A stretch of 33,647 bases of DNA from Loigolactobacillus backii (GCF_003946275.1 NZ_RHNQ01000027.1:1-33647), one strand, 5' to 3'. Shown: positions 22,842 to 33,454, counted from the first letter of the stretch. Notes: a model not told the origin generated them from the letters alone. Program-made: numbers and translations.

Positions 22842-23573
22842 ATGGTAGATTACGAGAAAAGGGAATTATTGTATCGCGGTAAGGCCAAGGAAATGTTTGC
22901 CACGAACGTTGCGGATGTTGTTTGGGTTCATTACATGGATCAAGTTACGGCTTTAAATGGTAAAAAGAAAGTCCAAATGACTGATAAAGGGACAACGAAT
23001 AACCAAATTTCCAGTTTGATTTTCTCTGATCTAACGGCAAATGGTATCCCCAATGACTTCATCAAACAAATTGACGCCAATAATCAACTAGTCAAAAAAG
23101 TACAAATAATTCCGCTAGAAGTAGTCATTCGCAATTTTTCTTCTGGCAGTTTCGAACGCAAATTTGCGGTTGATCATTTGCTGAAATTTGAACAACCGGT
23201 CAAAGAATTCTTCTATAAAAGTGATAAATTAGATGATCCATTTATTAATGATTCGCAAATTAAGGCACTAAATATTGCGACACAGCAACAATTAGACCAA
23301 ATGCGCGACTTGGCACTTAAAATTAACCAGCGTTTACGAACTATCTTTGCCGCAATGCAAATTGAGTTAATTGATTTTAAAGTTGAATTTGGTTTAGATC
23401 AAACTGGTGAAATCATTTTAGCGGATGAAATTTCGCCAGATAGTTGTCGTTTAGTCGATCAAAAAACCAAAGAATCTTTAGACAAAGACGTTTTTCGTAA
23501 AGGGCTAGGTGAATTGGTTCCCGTTTATAAAACCGTTTTGCAACGTCTGCAGAAAGTGGAGGGCCATAACTAA
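22842..23573 (+). CDS. purC: SAICAR synthetase
   Basis: Phosphoribosylaminoimidazole-succinocarboxamide synthase joins aspartate to CAIR with ATP. It has 243 residues, normal for the bacterial form. Motifs: LLYRGKAKEMF (substrate loop), EVVIRNFSSGSF, and LADEISPDSCRL near residues 193-204. One base after the purK stop, with AAGGGAG upstream. The next enzyme, adenylosuccinate lyase (purB), is not in this operon; in Bacillus it sits between purK and purC. Confidence 0.96.
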   Translation: MVDYEKRELLYRGKAKEMFATNVADVVWVHYMDQVTALNGKKKVQMTDKGTTNNQISSLIFSDLTANGIPNDFIKQIDANNQLVKKVQIIPLEVVIRNFSSGSFERKFAVDHLLKFEQPVKEFFYKSDKLDDPFINDSQIKALNIATQQQLDQMRDLALKINQRLRTIFAAMQIELIDFKVEFGLDQTGEIILADEISPDSCRLVDQKTKESLDKDVFRKGLGELVPVYKTVLQRLQKVEGHN

Positions 23574-23836
23574 TGTATTTAGCGAAAATCCACGTTAATT
23601 ATAAGCGTTCAATTTTGAATCCTGAAGCACAAGCAATCCAAACGGCCTTGTTGCGTTTAGGTTATCAGGATGTTGCCTCCGTCAAGTTGGGTAAGTACTT
23701 TGAATTGAAACTGACCAATTCGCAATCCAAGGAACAGGCTGCAAAGGAAGTAGACGAAATTTGCGATCGACTACTCGCTAATGTGAACATGGAAAGTTAC
23801 CACTATCAACTTGAAGAATTGGTGGTGGCAAAATGA
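23573..23836 (+). CDS. purS: FGAM synthase subunit PurS
   Basis: Small structural subunit of the three-part formylglycinamidine ribonucleotide synthase (PurS-PurQ-PurL), which helps ammonia pass from PurQ to PurL. It has 87 residues, usual size. The pattern [20 protein letters not shown] is typical. ATG overlaps the last base of purC, and its end overlaps purQ by four bases. Confidence 0.94.
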   Translation: MYLAKIHVNYKRSILNPEAQAIQTALLRLGYQDVASVKLGKYFELKLTNSQSKEQAAKEVDEICDRLLANVNMESYHYQLEELVVAK

Positions 23837-24516
23837 AATTCGCAGTTGTTGCCTTCCCAGGTTCCAATTGCGAAATGGATTTAGTCTACGCAATCGAGGA
23901 CGTGGTTAAGGAGCAAGTAGAGTTAGTTCCGTCTACGGCCACCGATTTGAGTGACTACGGCGCCGTGTTACTTCCTGGTGGGTTTTCTTACGGTGATTAT
24001 TTACGTAGTGGGGCAATTGCGCAGTTGGCGCCGATTATGCCGGCTGTTAAAAGATTTGCGGCCGCCGGGAAACCTGTTTTGGGTATTTGCAACGGTTTCC
24101 AGATACTAACTGAGGCCAGGTTACTACCTGGTAGTTTACAACGGAATCAAGAATCTAAGTTTGTTTGTAAGGTCGCCGACTTAGTCGTTACAAATGATCA
24201 AACGCGGTTTACAACTGATTATCAGGCACAACAAACAATTCAACTACCGATTGCGCACGGTGATGGTAATTATTATTGTGATCCGATCACTTTGGCGGAA
24301 TTAAGAAAAAATAACCAGATTATTTTCACCTATCAAAATAATCCCAACGGCAGTGTTGCTGCTATTGCCGGAATTTCCAATCGACAGGGCAATGTTTTGG
24401 GTATGATGCCCCATCCAGAGCGTGCGGTAGAAGCAATTCTTGGTTCAACTTCAGGCCGCGAACTTTTCAGTTCGTTAGTCAATTCGGTAAGAAAGCGTGG
24501 GCTAATTCATGAGTGA
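23833..24516 (+). CDS. purQ: FGAM synthase, glutaminase subunit PurQ
   Basis: Class I glutamine amidotransferase that supplies ammonia to PurL. It has 227 residues. The nucleophile is the cysteine in GICNGFQIL, and the His-Glu pair is in [10 protein letters not shown]. The N-terminus [14 protein letters not shown] is characteristic. Overlaps purS by four bases and purL by eight. Confidence 0.96.
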   Translation: MKFAVVAFPGSNCEMDLVYAIEDVVKEQVELVPSTATDLSDYGAVLLPGGFSYGDYLRSGAIAQLAPIMPAVKRFAAAGKPVLGICNGFQILTEARLLPGSLQRNQESKFVCKVADLVVTNDQTRFTTDYQAQQTIQLPIAHGDGNYYCDPITLAELRKNNQIIFTYQNNPNGSVAAIAGISNRQGNVLGMMPHPERAVEAILGSTSGRELFSSLVNSVRKRGLIHE

Positions 24517-26727
24517 AACAGCAGCACTTACACCAGAAACAATTCAGACCACGAAGTATTATCAGGGTTTAGGTCTGACGGATGCTGAATATCAATTAAT
24601 TACGACGAAAATTTTACAACGCTTACCAACTTACACTGAAATTGGTTTGTATTCTGGAATGTGGAGTGAACACTGCTCTTATAAAAATTCAAAACCAGTT
24701 TTGAAGAAATTTTGGACTAAGGCTAAACAAGTGGTTGAAGGACCTGGTGAAGGCGCAGGAATTATTGATATTGGTGACAATCAGGGAATTGTATTCAAGG
24801 CCGAAAGTCACAATCATCCTTCGGCAGTTGAACCATTTCAGGGTGCAACTACTGGCGTTGGTGGTATTTTACGGGATATTTTTTCAATGGGGGCTCGGCC
24901 AATTGCTTTGTTGGATAGTTTGCGTTTCAGTGAACCTAAAACCGCTCACGATAAATATCTGATCAACCAGATTGTCGCCGGAATCGCTGCCTACGGAAAT
25001 TGTATTGGGGTACCAACGGTTGGGGGTGATACAGCCTTTGATGCGACCTACGCCACCAATCCCTTAGTAAACGTTATGTGTGTGGGCTTAATGGATTTAA
25101 CTAATCGTGAAAAAGGCCAAGCAACCGGCGTAGGTAACAGTATTATCTACGTTGGCGCAAAAACTGGTCGTGACGGGATTAATGGGGCTTCCTTTGCTTC
25201 AGCTCAATTTGATTCTAAACATAAAAGCCAACGCTCCGCCGTTCAAGTGGGTGATCCGTTTACGGAAAAATTGGTGATGGAAGCTTGTTTGGACGTTATT
25301 CATAAGCATCAGGATACATTAGTTGGTATTCAAGACATGGGTGCTGCCGGACTAGTTTCTTCATCCGCCGAAATGGCTTCCAAGGCCGGTAGTGGTATGA
25401 CCTTAAACCTAGATTTAGTCCCACAACGTGAAGCTAATATGACTGCTTTTGAATTAATGTTGTCTGAATCACAGGAACGGATGCTGCTTTGTATCAAGGC
25501 CGGTAGTGAAAATGAAATTTTAGATCTATTTACTGACTACGGACTTACTGCTGCCGTTATTGGGCAGGTCACAACGGGCCATCAATACCAATTGAGTCAC
25601 CACGGCCAAATAGTAGCGGATGTACCAGTGGACTCACTGGCAACCGCGGCGCCAGTTTACCACCGTGAAAAGGCCGTTCCGGAGCATATTTTACGGCAAG
25701 CAACCACTCAGTTTTCACCAAAGATTACAGAACCAACACAAATTTTAAAGCAAATGCTCCAACAACTGACGATTGCGTCTAAAAAAATGATTTACGAAAC
25801 TTATGATACTCAGGTTCAAACGAATACAGTTGTTCGGCCAGGTTCTGATGCAGCGGTGGTGCGAATTCGCCACACCGACAAGGCCTTGGCAATGACCACC
25901 GATGTTAACGGGCGTTACCTTTACTTAGATCCCTATGTGGGCGGAGAAATCGCGGTTGCTGAGGCTGCACGTAATATTGTGGCGACTGGTGGCGTTCCGT
26001 TGGGCATTACTGATTGTTTAAATTTTGGTAATCCAACAAAACCTGATCAATTCTATGAATTAGATGAAGCAGTTATGGGGATGACGGCCGCCTGTAAAGT
26101 GTTTAACACGCCGGTTATTTCCGGGAATGTTTCGTTAAATAATGAATTTAATGATGTTGCTATTTACCCAACGCCGATGGTTGGCATGGTTGGTCTAATC
26201 AAAGGATTAAACCGGATTACGACGCAGAATTTTAAACAGGTCAACGATAAGGTTTACGTTGTTGGTCAAACTGGTAATGATTTTAATGGTACGGAAATTC
26301 AAAATTACTGACTGGTAAAATTGGTGGAAAACTTTTTTCTTTCAATTTAGCTGAAGAACAGCGAATTCAGCAATTAATTCTACGCGCAAACCGGCAAGGT
26401 TTAATTGCTAGTGCTCACGATATTTCTGAGGGTGGTCTGATTGTGGCGGTTGCTGAAAGCTGTTTTGGTAAAGATTTAGGTGTGGCACTGAACAGCGCAT
26501 TAACAACAGCGCAGTTTTTTGCTGAGACGCAAGGTCGGTTTCTGATTTCGGTTAAACCAGAAAACCAATTGATTTTTGAACAATTAATGGGTCGTGATGC
26601 AACACTTCTTGGAAAGGTAACTAACCAGCAGCGACTTTTAGTTGCAGCAATTGATGGTGAATTTAAGCTGGCACTTCCTGAAGCCAAAAGATTATGGGAA
26701 GGAGCTTTGGCATGCAGTCTGAAGTGA
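24509..26727 (+). pseudogene. purL: FGAM synthase, large subunit PurL, with a one-base frameshift
   Basis: Catalytic subunit that makes FGAM from FGAR, ATP and ammonia. The first frame runs 600 codons to a stop at 26309-26311; it holds the N-terminal [13 protein letters not shown], the ATP and metal region [17 protein letters not shown], and the second AIRS-like domain. The remaining about 139 residues continue in another frame ([28 protein letters not shown]). One extra A in the run AAAA at about 26302-26305 restores [12 protein letters not shown] and a 739-residue protein, the normal small-PurL size. So this is a single-base deletion or a read error. If real, C-terminal conserved residues are lost and purine synthesis should fail. 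The 3' end overlaps purF. Confidence 0.9.
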
Positions 26728-28172
26728 AGAGTCTTAATGAAGAGTGTGGCGTTTTTGGTATCTGGGGAACGCCGGATGCGGCTAAATTAACCTATTTTGG
26801 CCTGTTTGCACTACAACATCGTGGTCAAGAAGGTGCGGGCATTACCGTTAATGAGCAAGGAAGGCTACGGACTGAACGTGGCCTAGGTTTGTTAACGGAT
26901 GTGTTTTCGTCACAGCAAAAGCTTAACGATTTGCGCGGGACTGCCGCCATTGGCCATGTCCGTTACTCGACTGCAGGGGCCAACACATTGGAAAATGTTC
27001 AACCCTTGCCGTTTAACTTTAGTGATACACAGTTTGCCCTGGCACACAATGGTAATTTGACTAACGCAATTTCTTTAAGAAAAGACCTTGAGGCAAGTGG
27101 GGCAATTTTTCATTCTAGTTCGGATAGTGAAATTTTAATGCACTTAATTCGCTGTAGTAAGGCGGCTACTTTAGATGAACAGGTCAAGGCTGCCTTACGT
27201 AAAATTAAAGGTGGTTTTGCCTACTTGTTACTTACGAAGGATCGGTTATACGCAGCACTTGATCCCAATGGTTTTCGGCCGTTAGTCGTTGGTCAATTAG
27301 CCAATGGCGCCTATGTTGTTTGCAGCGAAACTTGTGCGTTGAACGTTGTGGGTGCCACGTTTAAGTGTGATGTTCATCCTGGTGAGCTCTTAATTATTGA
27401 CGCAGCTGGTTTGAGAATTGAACGGTACACTAATAAAACGAAGCTGGCCATTTGTTCAATGGAGTTCATTTATTTTGCTCGTCCTGATTCGGAAATCTAC
27501 GGAGTCAATGTTCATTCCGCCCGTAAGCGAATGGGTAAACTGTTAGCTCGCGAGCACCCAGCAGATGCGGATATGGTTATCGGCGTCCCGAACTCATCCC
27601 TTTCAGCGGCCAGTGGTTACTCTGAGGAAAGTGGCCTGCCTTATGAAATTGGTTTGGTTAAGAATCAATATTCGGCCCGAACTTTCATTGAACCAACGCA
27701 AGAATTACGCGAACAGGGCGTTTTTTTAAAGTTATCCGCGGTTAAAGGAGTTGTTGCTGGAAAACGAGTTGTGCTGGTAGATGATTCGATTGTTCGGGGA
27801 ACAACTAGCCGCCGAATTGTGAAATTATTAAAGGATGCCGGCGCCAAGGAAGTTCATTTGCGAATTGCATCACCACCGTTACGTTTTCCCTGTTTTTACG
27901 GAATTGATATTCAAAGTGCGCGTGAATTAATTGCCGCCAATCAAAGTGTTGCCGAAATGGCCGTCACCTTTGGTTGTGACTCTTTAGCCTTCTTAAGTAC
28001 CGCCAATTTAATCAAGGCAATTAATTTAAAGTCTGCTGCGCCCTATCATGGTTTGTGCGTTGCCTATTTTAACGGTGATTATCCAACACCACTTTACGAT
28101 TACCAAGAAGAATATGATGCGGAACAACAACAATTGGCACATGAACGAGGTGAATTCAATGGATGCGTATAA
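26712..28172 (+). CDS. purF: Amidophosphoribosyltransferase
   Basis: First committed step of purine synthesis: PRPP plus glutamine to phosphoribosylamine. The ATG at 26712 has AAGGAG seven bases upstream; an upstream in-frame start at 26694 overlaps that site. The short propeptide [11 protein letters not shown] is followed by the N-terminal nucleophile C12 (CGVFGIWG). The glutaminase domain runs to about residue 240. The phosphoribosyltransferase domain carries the PRPP motif [16 protein letters not shown]. The C-terminal region reads YHGLCVAYF where, from memory, the Bacillus enzyme has a CxxC pair for an iron-sulfur cluster; only one of those cysteines appears here. It overlaps the frameshifted purL and purM, with which it may be coupled. 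Confidence 0.95.
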   Translation: MQSEVKSLNEECGVFGIWGTPDAAKLTYFGLFALQHRGQEGAGITVNEQGRLRTERGLGLLTDVFSSQQKLNDLRGTAAIGHVRYSTAGANTLENVQPLPFNFSDTQFALAHNGNLTNAISLRKDLEASGAIFHSSSDSEILMHLIRCSKAATLDEQVKAALRKIKGGFAYLLLTKDRLYAALDPNGFRPLVVGQLANGAYVVCSETCALNVVGATFKCDVHPGELLIIDAAGLRIERYTNKTKLAICSMEFIYFARPDSEIYGVNVHSARKRMGKLLAREHPADADMVIGVPNSSLSAASGYSEESGLPYEIGLVKNQYSARTFIEPTQELREQGVFLKLSAVKGVVAGKRVVLVDDSIVRGTTSRRIVKLLKDAGAKEVHLRIASPPLRFPCFYGIDIQSARELIAANQSVAEMAVTFGCDSLAFLSTANLIKAINLKSAAPYHGLCVAYFNGDYPTPLYDYQEEYDAEQQQLAHERGEFNGCV

Positions 28173-29172
28173 AAAAGCCGGTGTCGATATTGCGGCAGGC
28201 AATCAGGTTGTCACCGATTTAAAAAAATTATCTGGCAATCAGGCACTAGGTTCATTCGGCGGACTTTTTCCATTAGACTTGGCTGGGTACAAACGGCCGG
28301 TTTTGGTTTCCGGTGCGGATGGGGTGGTGACTAAATTATTAGTTGCTCAAAAGGCCCAAGAACACGCCACGATTGGGATTGATTTAGTTGCAATGTGTGT
28401 TAATGATATTGTGGCCCAGGGTGCGCAACCACTATTTTTCTTAGACTACTTGGGTGTTGGTCATTTGCAGCGGGCACAAACCCAGGCGATTTTAAAGGGA
28501 ATTGTTGCTGGTTGCCAAGACGCACAAGTTCAGTTAGTTGGTGGCGAAACCGCCGAGATGCCCGACATGTACCACGCTGGCCATTATGATCTAGCTGGTT
28601 TTGCGGTGGGAATCGCCGAGGCGCAACAATTGATGCAGCCTGAAAAAATGGCATTAGGTGATATTTTGCTAGGCTTGCCGGCCCAGGGGCTTCATTCAAA
28701 TGGATTTAGTCTCGTTCGGCAGATTTTATTTAAGCAACATCACTTTGAACTGAGTGCCCAATTACCGCACTGCAAAATGGATTTAGCCCACGAATTATTA
28801 CGGCCCACTAAAATTTACGTTAAGGCGTTATTACCCTTAGTTCAACAAAACTTAGTCAGTGGCATTGCCCACATTACTGGGGGTGGTTTGTTGGAAAACG
28901 TTGCGCGTATTTTACCGACTGACCTTGATGCAGTGATTGATTGCTCAACCTGGACACTTCCTGGAATTATGCAGGACTTAGCTAGTTTAGGCCAGCTTTC
29001 ATTTACCGATCTTGCCAGCACTTTTAACTTAGGAATTGGAATGGTGTTAGCCGTTCACCCTAAAAATTTGGAACAAGTTAAGCAGGTACTAGCGGAACGA
29101 CAACAGCCAGTTTTACAGATTGGGCAAGTTACCACTGGGCAGCAAAAGGTTATCTTACAGGAGCAAAAGTAA
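28159..29172 (+). CDS. purM: AIR synthetase (phosphoribosylformylglycinamidine cyclo-ligase)
   Basis: Closes the imidazole ring of FGAM to give AIR. It has 337 residues from the ATG at 28159 ([11 protein letters not shown]), preceded by GAGGTG. A longer reading frame upstream is only purF in another frame. Family motifs are [39 protein letters not shown] and [11 protein letters not shown]. Starts inside the last 14 bases of purF and abuts purN. Confidence 0.95.
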   Translation: MDAYKKAGVDIAAGNQVVTDLKKLSGNQALGSFGGLFPLDLAGYKRPVLVSGADGVVTKLLVAQKAQEHATIGIDLVAMCVNDIVAQGAQPLFFLDYLGVGHLQRAQTQAILKGIVAGCQDAQVQLVGGETAEMPDMYHAGHYDLAGFAVGIAEAQQLMQPEKMALGDILLGLPAQGLHSNGFSLVRQILFKQHHFELSAQLPHCKMDLAHELLRPTKIYVKALLPLVQQNLVSGIAHITGGGLLENVARILPTDLDAVIDCSTWTLPGIMQDLASLGQLSFTDLASTFNLGIGMVLAVHPKNLEQVKQVLAERQQPVLQIGQVTTGQQKVILQEQK

Positions 29173-29760
29173 ATGGGACAAAAAGAAAAAAATATTGCAA
29201 TTTTTGCATCTGGTGAAGGCACTAATTTTACGGCTTTAGTAACGGCTTTTCGCCAGCAAAATTTGCCCTTAAAGGTTAAATTACTTATTTGTGACCACCC
29301 AGCAGTTAACGTCTTACGCCGAGCAGAAGAAGAAAAAGTCCCTAGTTTGATGGTTGATTTTAAAGCGTACCCAAACAAGGCGGTCGCTGAGCAGCAAATT
29401 ATTAAACAATTACAGGCCAGACAGATCGATTTTATTTTGTTAGCCGGATATATGCGGATTATTGGCCCAACCTTGCTTGCCGCCTACCCACATAAAATTA
29501 TCAATATTCATCCCGCCCTATTACCGCACTTTTCTGGGCGTCACGGAATTGAAGATGCTTTTGCTGCAGGCGTTACAACAACTGGGGTGACAATTCACTG
29601 GGTTGATTCTGGAATTGATACGGGTAAGATTATTGCCCAACGAATCGTTACGGTTTTACCCCAAGATGATCTTGCTTCATTAGCCAAACGAATTCACGCA
29701 ACTGAGCACCGGCTATACCCGCAAGTGGTTGAACAATTATTGAATGAAGGAGAGATTTAA
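29173..29760 (+). CDS. purN: Phosphoribosylglycinamide formyltransferase
   Basis: Transfers formyl from 10-formyl-tetrahydrofolate to GAR. It has 195 residues, usual length. N-terminus [16 protein letters not shown]. The catalytic set is visible in [12 protein letters not shown] (Asn, His) and [10 protein letters not shown] (Asp). Starts directly after the purM stop, with AGGAG nine bases upstream. Confidence 0.95.
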   Translation: MGQKEKNIAIFASGEGTNFTALVTAFRQQNLPLKVKLLICDHPAVNVLRRAEEEKVPSLMVDFKAYPNKAVAEQQIIKQLQARQIDFILLAGYMRIIGPTLLAAYPHKIINIHPALLPHFSGRHGIEDAFAAGVTTTGVTIHWVDSGIDTGKIIAQRIVTVLPQDDLASLAKRIHATEHRLYPQVVEQLLNEGEI

Positions 29761-29761
29761 A

Positions 29762-31291
29762 TTGACGAAGAGAGCTCTTTTAAGTGTTTCGGATAAAACA
29801 GGTTTGGTGGATTTTGCTAAGCAGTTACAACAGTTAGGCTATGAATTAGTTTCAACTGGGGGCACTAAAAAAGTGCTAGAAGCGGCCGAAATCGTGGTTA
29901 CCGGCGTTGAAACCGTCACGGGCTTTCCGGAGATGCTAGATGGACGGGTAAAAACACTGCACCCCAACATTCACGCTGGTATTTTGGCCAAACGTGATAA
30001 CGCCAGCCACATGCAACAATTAAAAGAAGTACAGATTGTGCCAATTGACCTCGTTGTTGTTAACCTTTACCCATTTAAAGCAACAATTGAAAAACCAACA
30101 ACAACTCAGGCGCAGGCAATTGAACAAATTGATATCGGTGGACCATCAATGTTGCGAGCCGCGGCAAAAAACTTTGCTGGCGTTATCCCCGTCGTTGATC
30201 CGACCGATTACACTAAAGTCATTGCGGCTTTACAAGCAGGAGTTGTTGACCAGGATTTCCGTAAACAGTTAGCGGCCAAGGTTTTTCGCCACACTGCGGC
30301 CTACGATGCATTAATCGCCAATTACCTCACAACTGAAGAGTTTCCCCAACAACTGACGCTGACGTACGAAAAACAGCAGGCATTACGTTACGGTGAGAAC
30401 AGCCATCAAAAGGCCGCCTTTTATCAAAATGCTATTCCATCGGCCTATTCAGTGGTTACTAAGCAGCTTCACGGTAAAGAATTATCCTACAATAATATTA
30501 AAGACGCCGACGCAGCAATGAAAATGATTCGTGAATTTGAACAGCCGACCGTGGTTGCGATGAAGCACATGAATCCCTGTGGTGTTGGTGTTGCCGCTAC
30601 ATTGAGTGCGGCTTGGGATAAGGCCTATGAATCGGATACTATGTCGATTTTTGGCGGAATTATTGCAGTTAATCGTGAAGTAGACGCAGCAACTGCTAGC
30701 AAAATGCACGAACTCTTTTTGGAAATCATTATTGCGCCTTCATTTAGCGATGAAGCCTACGCTATTTTAGCCAAAAAGAAAAATGTTCGTTTACTGCAGG
30801 CCGATTTTAGTCGCAAGGACCAAGCCGATCAATTTGAAACTATTTCCGTTAGCGGTGGTCTTTTAATGCAAGAAGTTGATAAAAAGGTTGATACCCCAGC
30901 CGATTTCACGGTTGTTAGCAAAAAGCAACCAACTAAACAACAGTTGGCGGCCTTGGCCTTTGGACAACACATTGTGAAACACGTTAAAAGTAACGCCATT
31001 GTTGTGACCACGGACACGCAAACTTTAGGCATTGGTTCTGGGCAACCAAACCGAATTGATTCCACTAAAATTGCTGTTCAAAAGGCAATGTCTAAGGCTG
31101 GTTATGAAAACGCAATTATGGCCTCTGACGCCTTTTTCCCAATGGATGACTGTGTGGCATACGCTGCCAAACATGGTATAAAGGCGATTGTTCAGCCAGG
31201 TGGCAGTATTCGTGATCAAGATTCAATTGATATGGCCGATAAATGGGGAATTGTTTTAGTAACGACTGGCATTCGGCACTTTAGACATTAG
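29762..31291 (+). CDS. purH: Bifunctional AICAR transformylase/IMP cyclohydrolase
   Basis: Last two steps to IMP. It has 509 residues. The N-terminal cyclohydrolase domain (about 1-195) contains [25 protein letters not shown] and [16 protein letters not shown]. The transformylase domain contains [28 protein letters not shown], and ends in [19 protein letters not shown]. The start is taken as the TTG at 29762, nine bases after AAGGAG. An ATG at 29744 is immediately before that ribosome binding site and overlaps purN, so it is unlikely. One base after the purN stop. Confidence 0.95.
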   Translation: MTKRALLSVSDKTGLVDFAKQLQQLGYELVSTGGTKKVLEAAEIVVTGVETVTGFPEMLDGRVKTLHPNIHAGILAKRDNASHMQQLKEVQIVPIDLVVVNLYPFKATIEKPTTTQAQAIEQIDIGGPSMLRAAAKNFAGVIPVVDPTDYTKVIAALQAGVVDQDFRKQLAAKVFRHTAAYDALIANYLTTEEFPQQLTLTYEKQQALRYGENSHQKAAFYQNAIPSAYSVVTKQLHGKELSYNNIKDADAAMKMIREFEQPTVVAMKHMNPCGVGVAATLSAAWDKAYESDTMSIFGGIIAVNREVDAATASKMHELFLEIIIAPSFSDEAYAILAKKKNVRLLQADFSRKDQADQFETISVSGGLLMQEVDKKVDTPADFTVVSKKQPTKQQLAALAFGQHIVKHVKSNAIVVTTDTQTLGIGSGQPNRIDSTKIAVQKAMSKAGYENAIMASDAFFPMDDCVAYAAKHGIKAIVQPGGSIRDQDSIDMADKWGIVLVTTGIRHFRH

Positions 31292-31308
31292 TAAAGGCGG
31301 GGATGCAG

Positions 31309-32547
31309 ATGGCAAAGGTACTTGTGATTGGTTCGGGAGCGCGGGAACACGCAGTTTGTGTGGCCTTTCTAAAGAGTTCGCAGGTGACGGCGGTTTACTG
31401 TGCACCGGGCAATCCTGGAATGCAGCGGGATGGTATTAACTGTGTCAACATTGCAATGCTTGCCTTCGCCAATTTGGCACAGTTTGCAAAAACGCAGGCG
31501 ATTCATTTAACGTTTGTTGGGTCAGAAGAACCATTGGCCGCTGGGATTGTTGATTATTTTCAGACGCACCAATTAACTATCTTTGGTCCACACAAAGCCG
31601 CGGCTCAATTGGAAAGTTCAAAAAAGTTTGCGAAACAATTTATGCAGCAACAACAGATTCCAACGGCAAATTACCGTGCCTTTAATGATGAAGCACAGGC
31701 GTTAAGTTATGCGCAAGACCGTTCGCTGCCGTTAGTGGTTAAGGAAAATGGTTTGGCCGGTGGTAAAGGGGTAACAATTGTTAGGGCTAGTGCTGACCTT
31801 GCCGCGGTTATCCATGAGGGGTTACAACACGCCACCGAAATATTAATTGAGGATTATTTAAGCGGGGAAGAGTTTTCGTTAATGCTACTTGTCGGTGGCA
31901 CCCAAATGGTTCTCTTACCGCTTTCCCAGGACCATAAGAAACTTTGTGCAGGTGATGAAGGGCCCAACACTGGTGGTATGGGGGCGTACTCACCACTGCC
32001 GCAGATGACAAGCACAGTGTATCAGCAGGCATTAGCGCAAATTGTGCAACCAACGATGGCCGGTTTAGTAGCAAAAAAACTGACCTTTGCGGGGGTAATT
32101 TATATTGGCTGCGTGGTCACTGCTGAAGGGCCCAAAGTAATTGAATATAATTTACGGCTAGGTGATCCTGAAACCCAGGTCATTTTGCCGCAATTACGCA
32201 GTGATTTTTATCAATTAATTATGGCCTTAATTGCTGGTAGGACACCTCAGATTGAGTGGCAAAAATCAGAAACCTATTTAGGTGTGGTTGTTGCCGCACC
32301 AGGTTACCCGCACAAACCACAAGTGGGATTAATGTTGCCACCATTACCCCAAAATGGCTATTACGCAAATGTAACGGCTAAAGACGGCCAATTATATAAT
32401 GCGGGTGGCCGTATTTTTACATTAGTGGTGCACGGAAAAAATTTAGCAAGCGCCCAAGAAAAGGCCTACCACCAACTTGAACAGTTAAAGCTAGCTAAAT
32501 TTTATTACCGCAAAGATATCGGTTTTAAAGGTTTGGAAAATATTTGA
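31309..32547 (+). CDS. purD: Phosphoribosylamine-glycine ligase (GAR synthetase)
   Basis: ATP-grasp enzyme that joins glycine to phosphoribosylamine. About 412 residues. Signature: VLVIGSGAREHA at the N-terminus, ENGLAGGKGVTIV (ATP-binding), DHKKLCAGDEGPNTGGMGAY, and EYNLRLGDPETQ near residue 280. The ATG at 31309 is eight bases after AAGGCGG; the in-frame ATG at 31303 is two residues longer and less well spaced. Last gene of the operon. No strong terminator follows; a weak GCGCT-AATG-AGCGG hairpin with a T run lies at about 32592-32615. Confidence 0.95.
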   Translation: MAKVLVIGSGAREHAVCVAFLKSSQVTAVYCAPGNPGMQRDGINCVNIAMLAFANLAQFAKTQAIHLTFVGSEEPLAAGIVDYFQTHQLTIFGPHKAAAQLESSKKFAKQFMQQQQIPTANYRAFNDEAQALSYAQDRSLPLVVKENGLAGGKGVTIVRASADLAAVIHEGLQHATEILIEDYLSGEEFSLMLLVGGTQMVLLPLSQDHKKLCAGDEGPNTGGMGAYSPLPQMTSTVYQQALAQIVQPTMAGLVAKKLTFAGVIYIGCVVTAEGPKVIEYNLRLGDPETQVILPQLRSDFYQLIMALIAGRTPQIEWQKSETYLGVVVAAPGYPHKPQVGLMLPPLPQNGYYANVTAKDGQLYNAGGRIFTLVVHGKNLASAQEKAYHQLEQLKLAKFYYRKDIGFKGLENI

Positions 32548-32664
32548 AAAGGTGCTCCGAATTTACTTGGCAAATAAGCAACAGAGTCTAAGCGCTAATG
32601 AGCGGCCAATTTTTTAGTTATTATTAGGCGGCAAACTTTAATGAAACTTGTGGTAGCATATTAG

Positions 32665-32693
32665 TTGTATCCGTTTCCAATGCGTGCTATATT
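32665..32693 (+). promoter_or_regulatory. Promoter of the structured RNA
   Basis: TTGTAT, a 17-bp spacer and TATATT, with TGC before the -10 (extended -10). It would start transcription at about 32700, right at the first base-paired position of the RNA below. Confidence 0.7.
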
Positions 32694-32699
32694 ACAGTT

Positions 32700-32980
32700 A
32701 AGGAAGACGGAGAGACTAATTAACGGTGATGATTATCATCACTTCAAGGCGCCAACGTGAGATTGGTAGGTTAGTAACGATCAGCGTTGTGCTCAAGTTA
32801 GCTCTGGCGAATAGGAATAACAAACGTATCGTACTACTTGAGGTAGTGTAACGGCGCTAGTTGCAGAACTAGGTTGTTCCGAAAGTTTTGTGTAGTAAGG
32901 ATTACACTATAAAATTGGTCTCGGAAGCAGTCTTCCGCAAGTATCAATCCGCGAATCGATCTGGTTCGCGGTTCTTTTTG
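32700..32980 (+). ncRNA. Orphan structured RNA with intrinsic terminator
   Basis: A ~280-nt non-coding stretch with dense pairing. The 5' end GGAAGAC (32702-32708) and GAGACTAATT (32712-32721) pairs with AATTGGTCTC (32913-32922) and GTCTTCC (32930-32936), closing the molecule. Inside are GTGATGA/TCATCAC (32726-32742), CGCCA/TGGCG (32750-32754, 32805-32809) with inner TGAG/CTCA and AACG/CGTT, ACTAC/GTAGT (32833-32847), CTAGTT/AACTAG (32857-32872) and GTGTA/TACAC (32890-32907). A terminator follows, CCGCGAA/TTCGCGG (32949-32971) plus TTCTTTTT. It lacks the T-box sequence and the conserved cores of the purine, TPP, SAM, FMN, lysine and cobalamin riboswitches. It could be a stand-alone RNA or a leader of the next gene, whose ribosome binding site follows the terminator by about 10 nt. 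Confidence 0.75.
32949..32979 (+). terminator. Terminator of the structured RNA
   Basis: Perfect 7-bp stem CCGCGAA/TTCGCGG with a 9-nt loop, then TTCTTTTT. It lies just upstream of the ribosome binding site of the next gene. Confidence 0.85.
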
Positions 32981-33004
32981 TCACTTGGATGAGGAGGATG
33001 AGTT

Positions 33005-33454
33005 ATGCCAAAATTGCCTGAAGGAATCTGGAATCAGCAACCAAAAGAAAAAACATTTATTTATCACGGTTATAAGGCCACAATTCGCCAAAATAAATTA
33101 GGTGCCATGTACGGCTACGTCACGATTCCGGAAACCAATGGTCACTACGAAAAATCGCGGTTGGCCGACTGGGCTAATTTTGACGTTCATGGTGGGGTGA
33201 CATACGTTAATTACAGCAAGGGCAATTTGATTGTAGGCTTTGATGCAGAACACATGAATGACTTGGTTCCGGCCAAGCTGGAAGCACAACAGCAAATGAT
33301 TGAAAATGAATACCGAAATGCCGTTGAATTACAAAAAGAATTTGGTTCAGGAGAGCAACCTGATGCTACTTTATTCCAGCTTTCATACAAGGATGCTGGC
33401 TTTATTAAAAAAGAACTCAAACATTTGATTGACCAAATGTTTGTTTTGGAATAG
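33005..33454 (+). CDS. Conserved protein of unknown function, 149 residues
   Basis: ATG preceded by GAGGAGG, a strong ribosome binding site. No signal peptide and no membrane segment, so cytoplasmic. The N-terminal half (YHGYKATIRQNKLGAMYGYV, IPE, DVHGGVTYVNY, LIVGFDAEHMNDL) has the pattern of a small domain seen in many phage-encoded and bacterial hypothetical proteins, recalled as HGY...GYV...VHGGLTY...GFDCAH; this is recognition by eye. The C-terminal part (about 90-149) is helical and charged. No function is known to me. The gene follows the structured RNA and its terminator and is itself followed by an IS end 48 bp on. Its expression may depend on read-through of that terminator. Confidence 0.8.
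   Translation: MPKLPEGIWNQQPKEKTFIYHGYKATIRQNKLGAMYGYVTIPETNGHYEKSRLADWANFDVHGGVTYVNYSKGNLIVGFDAEHMNDLVPAKLEAQQQMIENEYRNAVELQKEFGSGEQPDATLFQLSYKDAGFIKKELKHLIDQMFVLE

Noticed and set aside
28048-28158. N-terminal extension of purM
   Set aside because: It is purF read in another frame; the ATG at 28159 has a ribosome binding site and gives the normal length.
32700-32980. T-box leader for the downstream gene
   Set aside because: The layout fits, but there is no conserved GGTGGNACCGCG-type T-box sequence before the terminator, and the gene is not an amino-acid gene.
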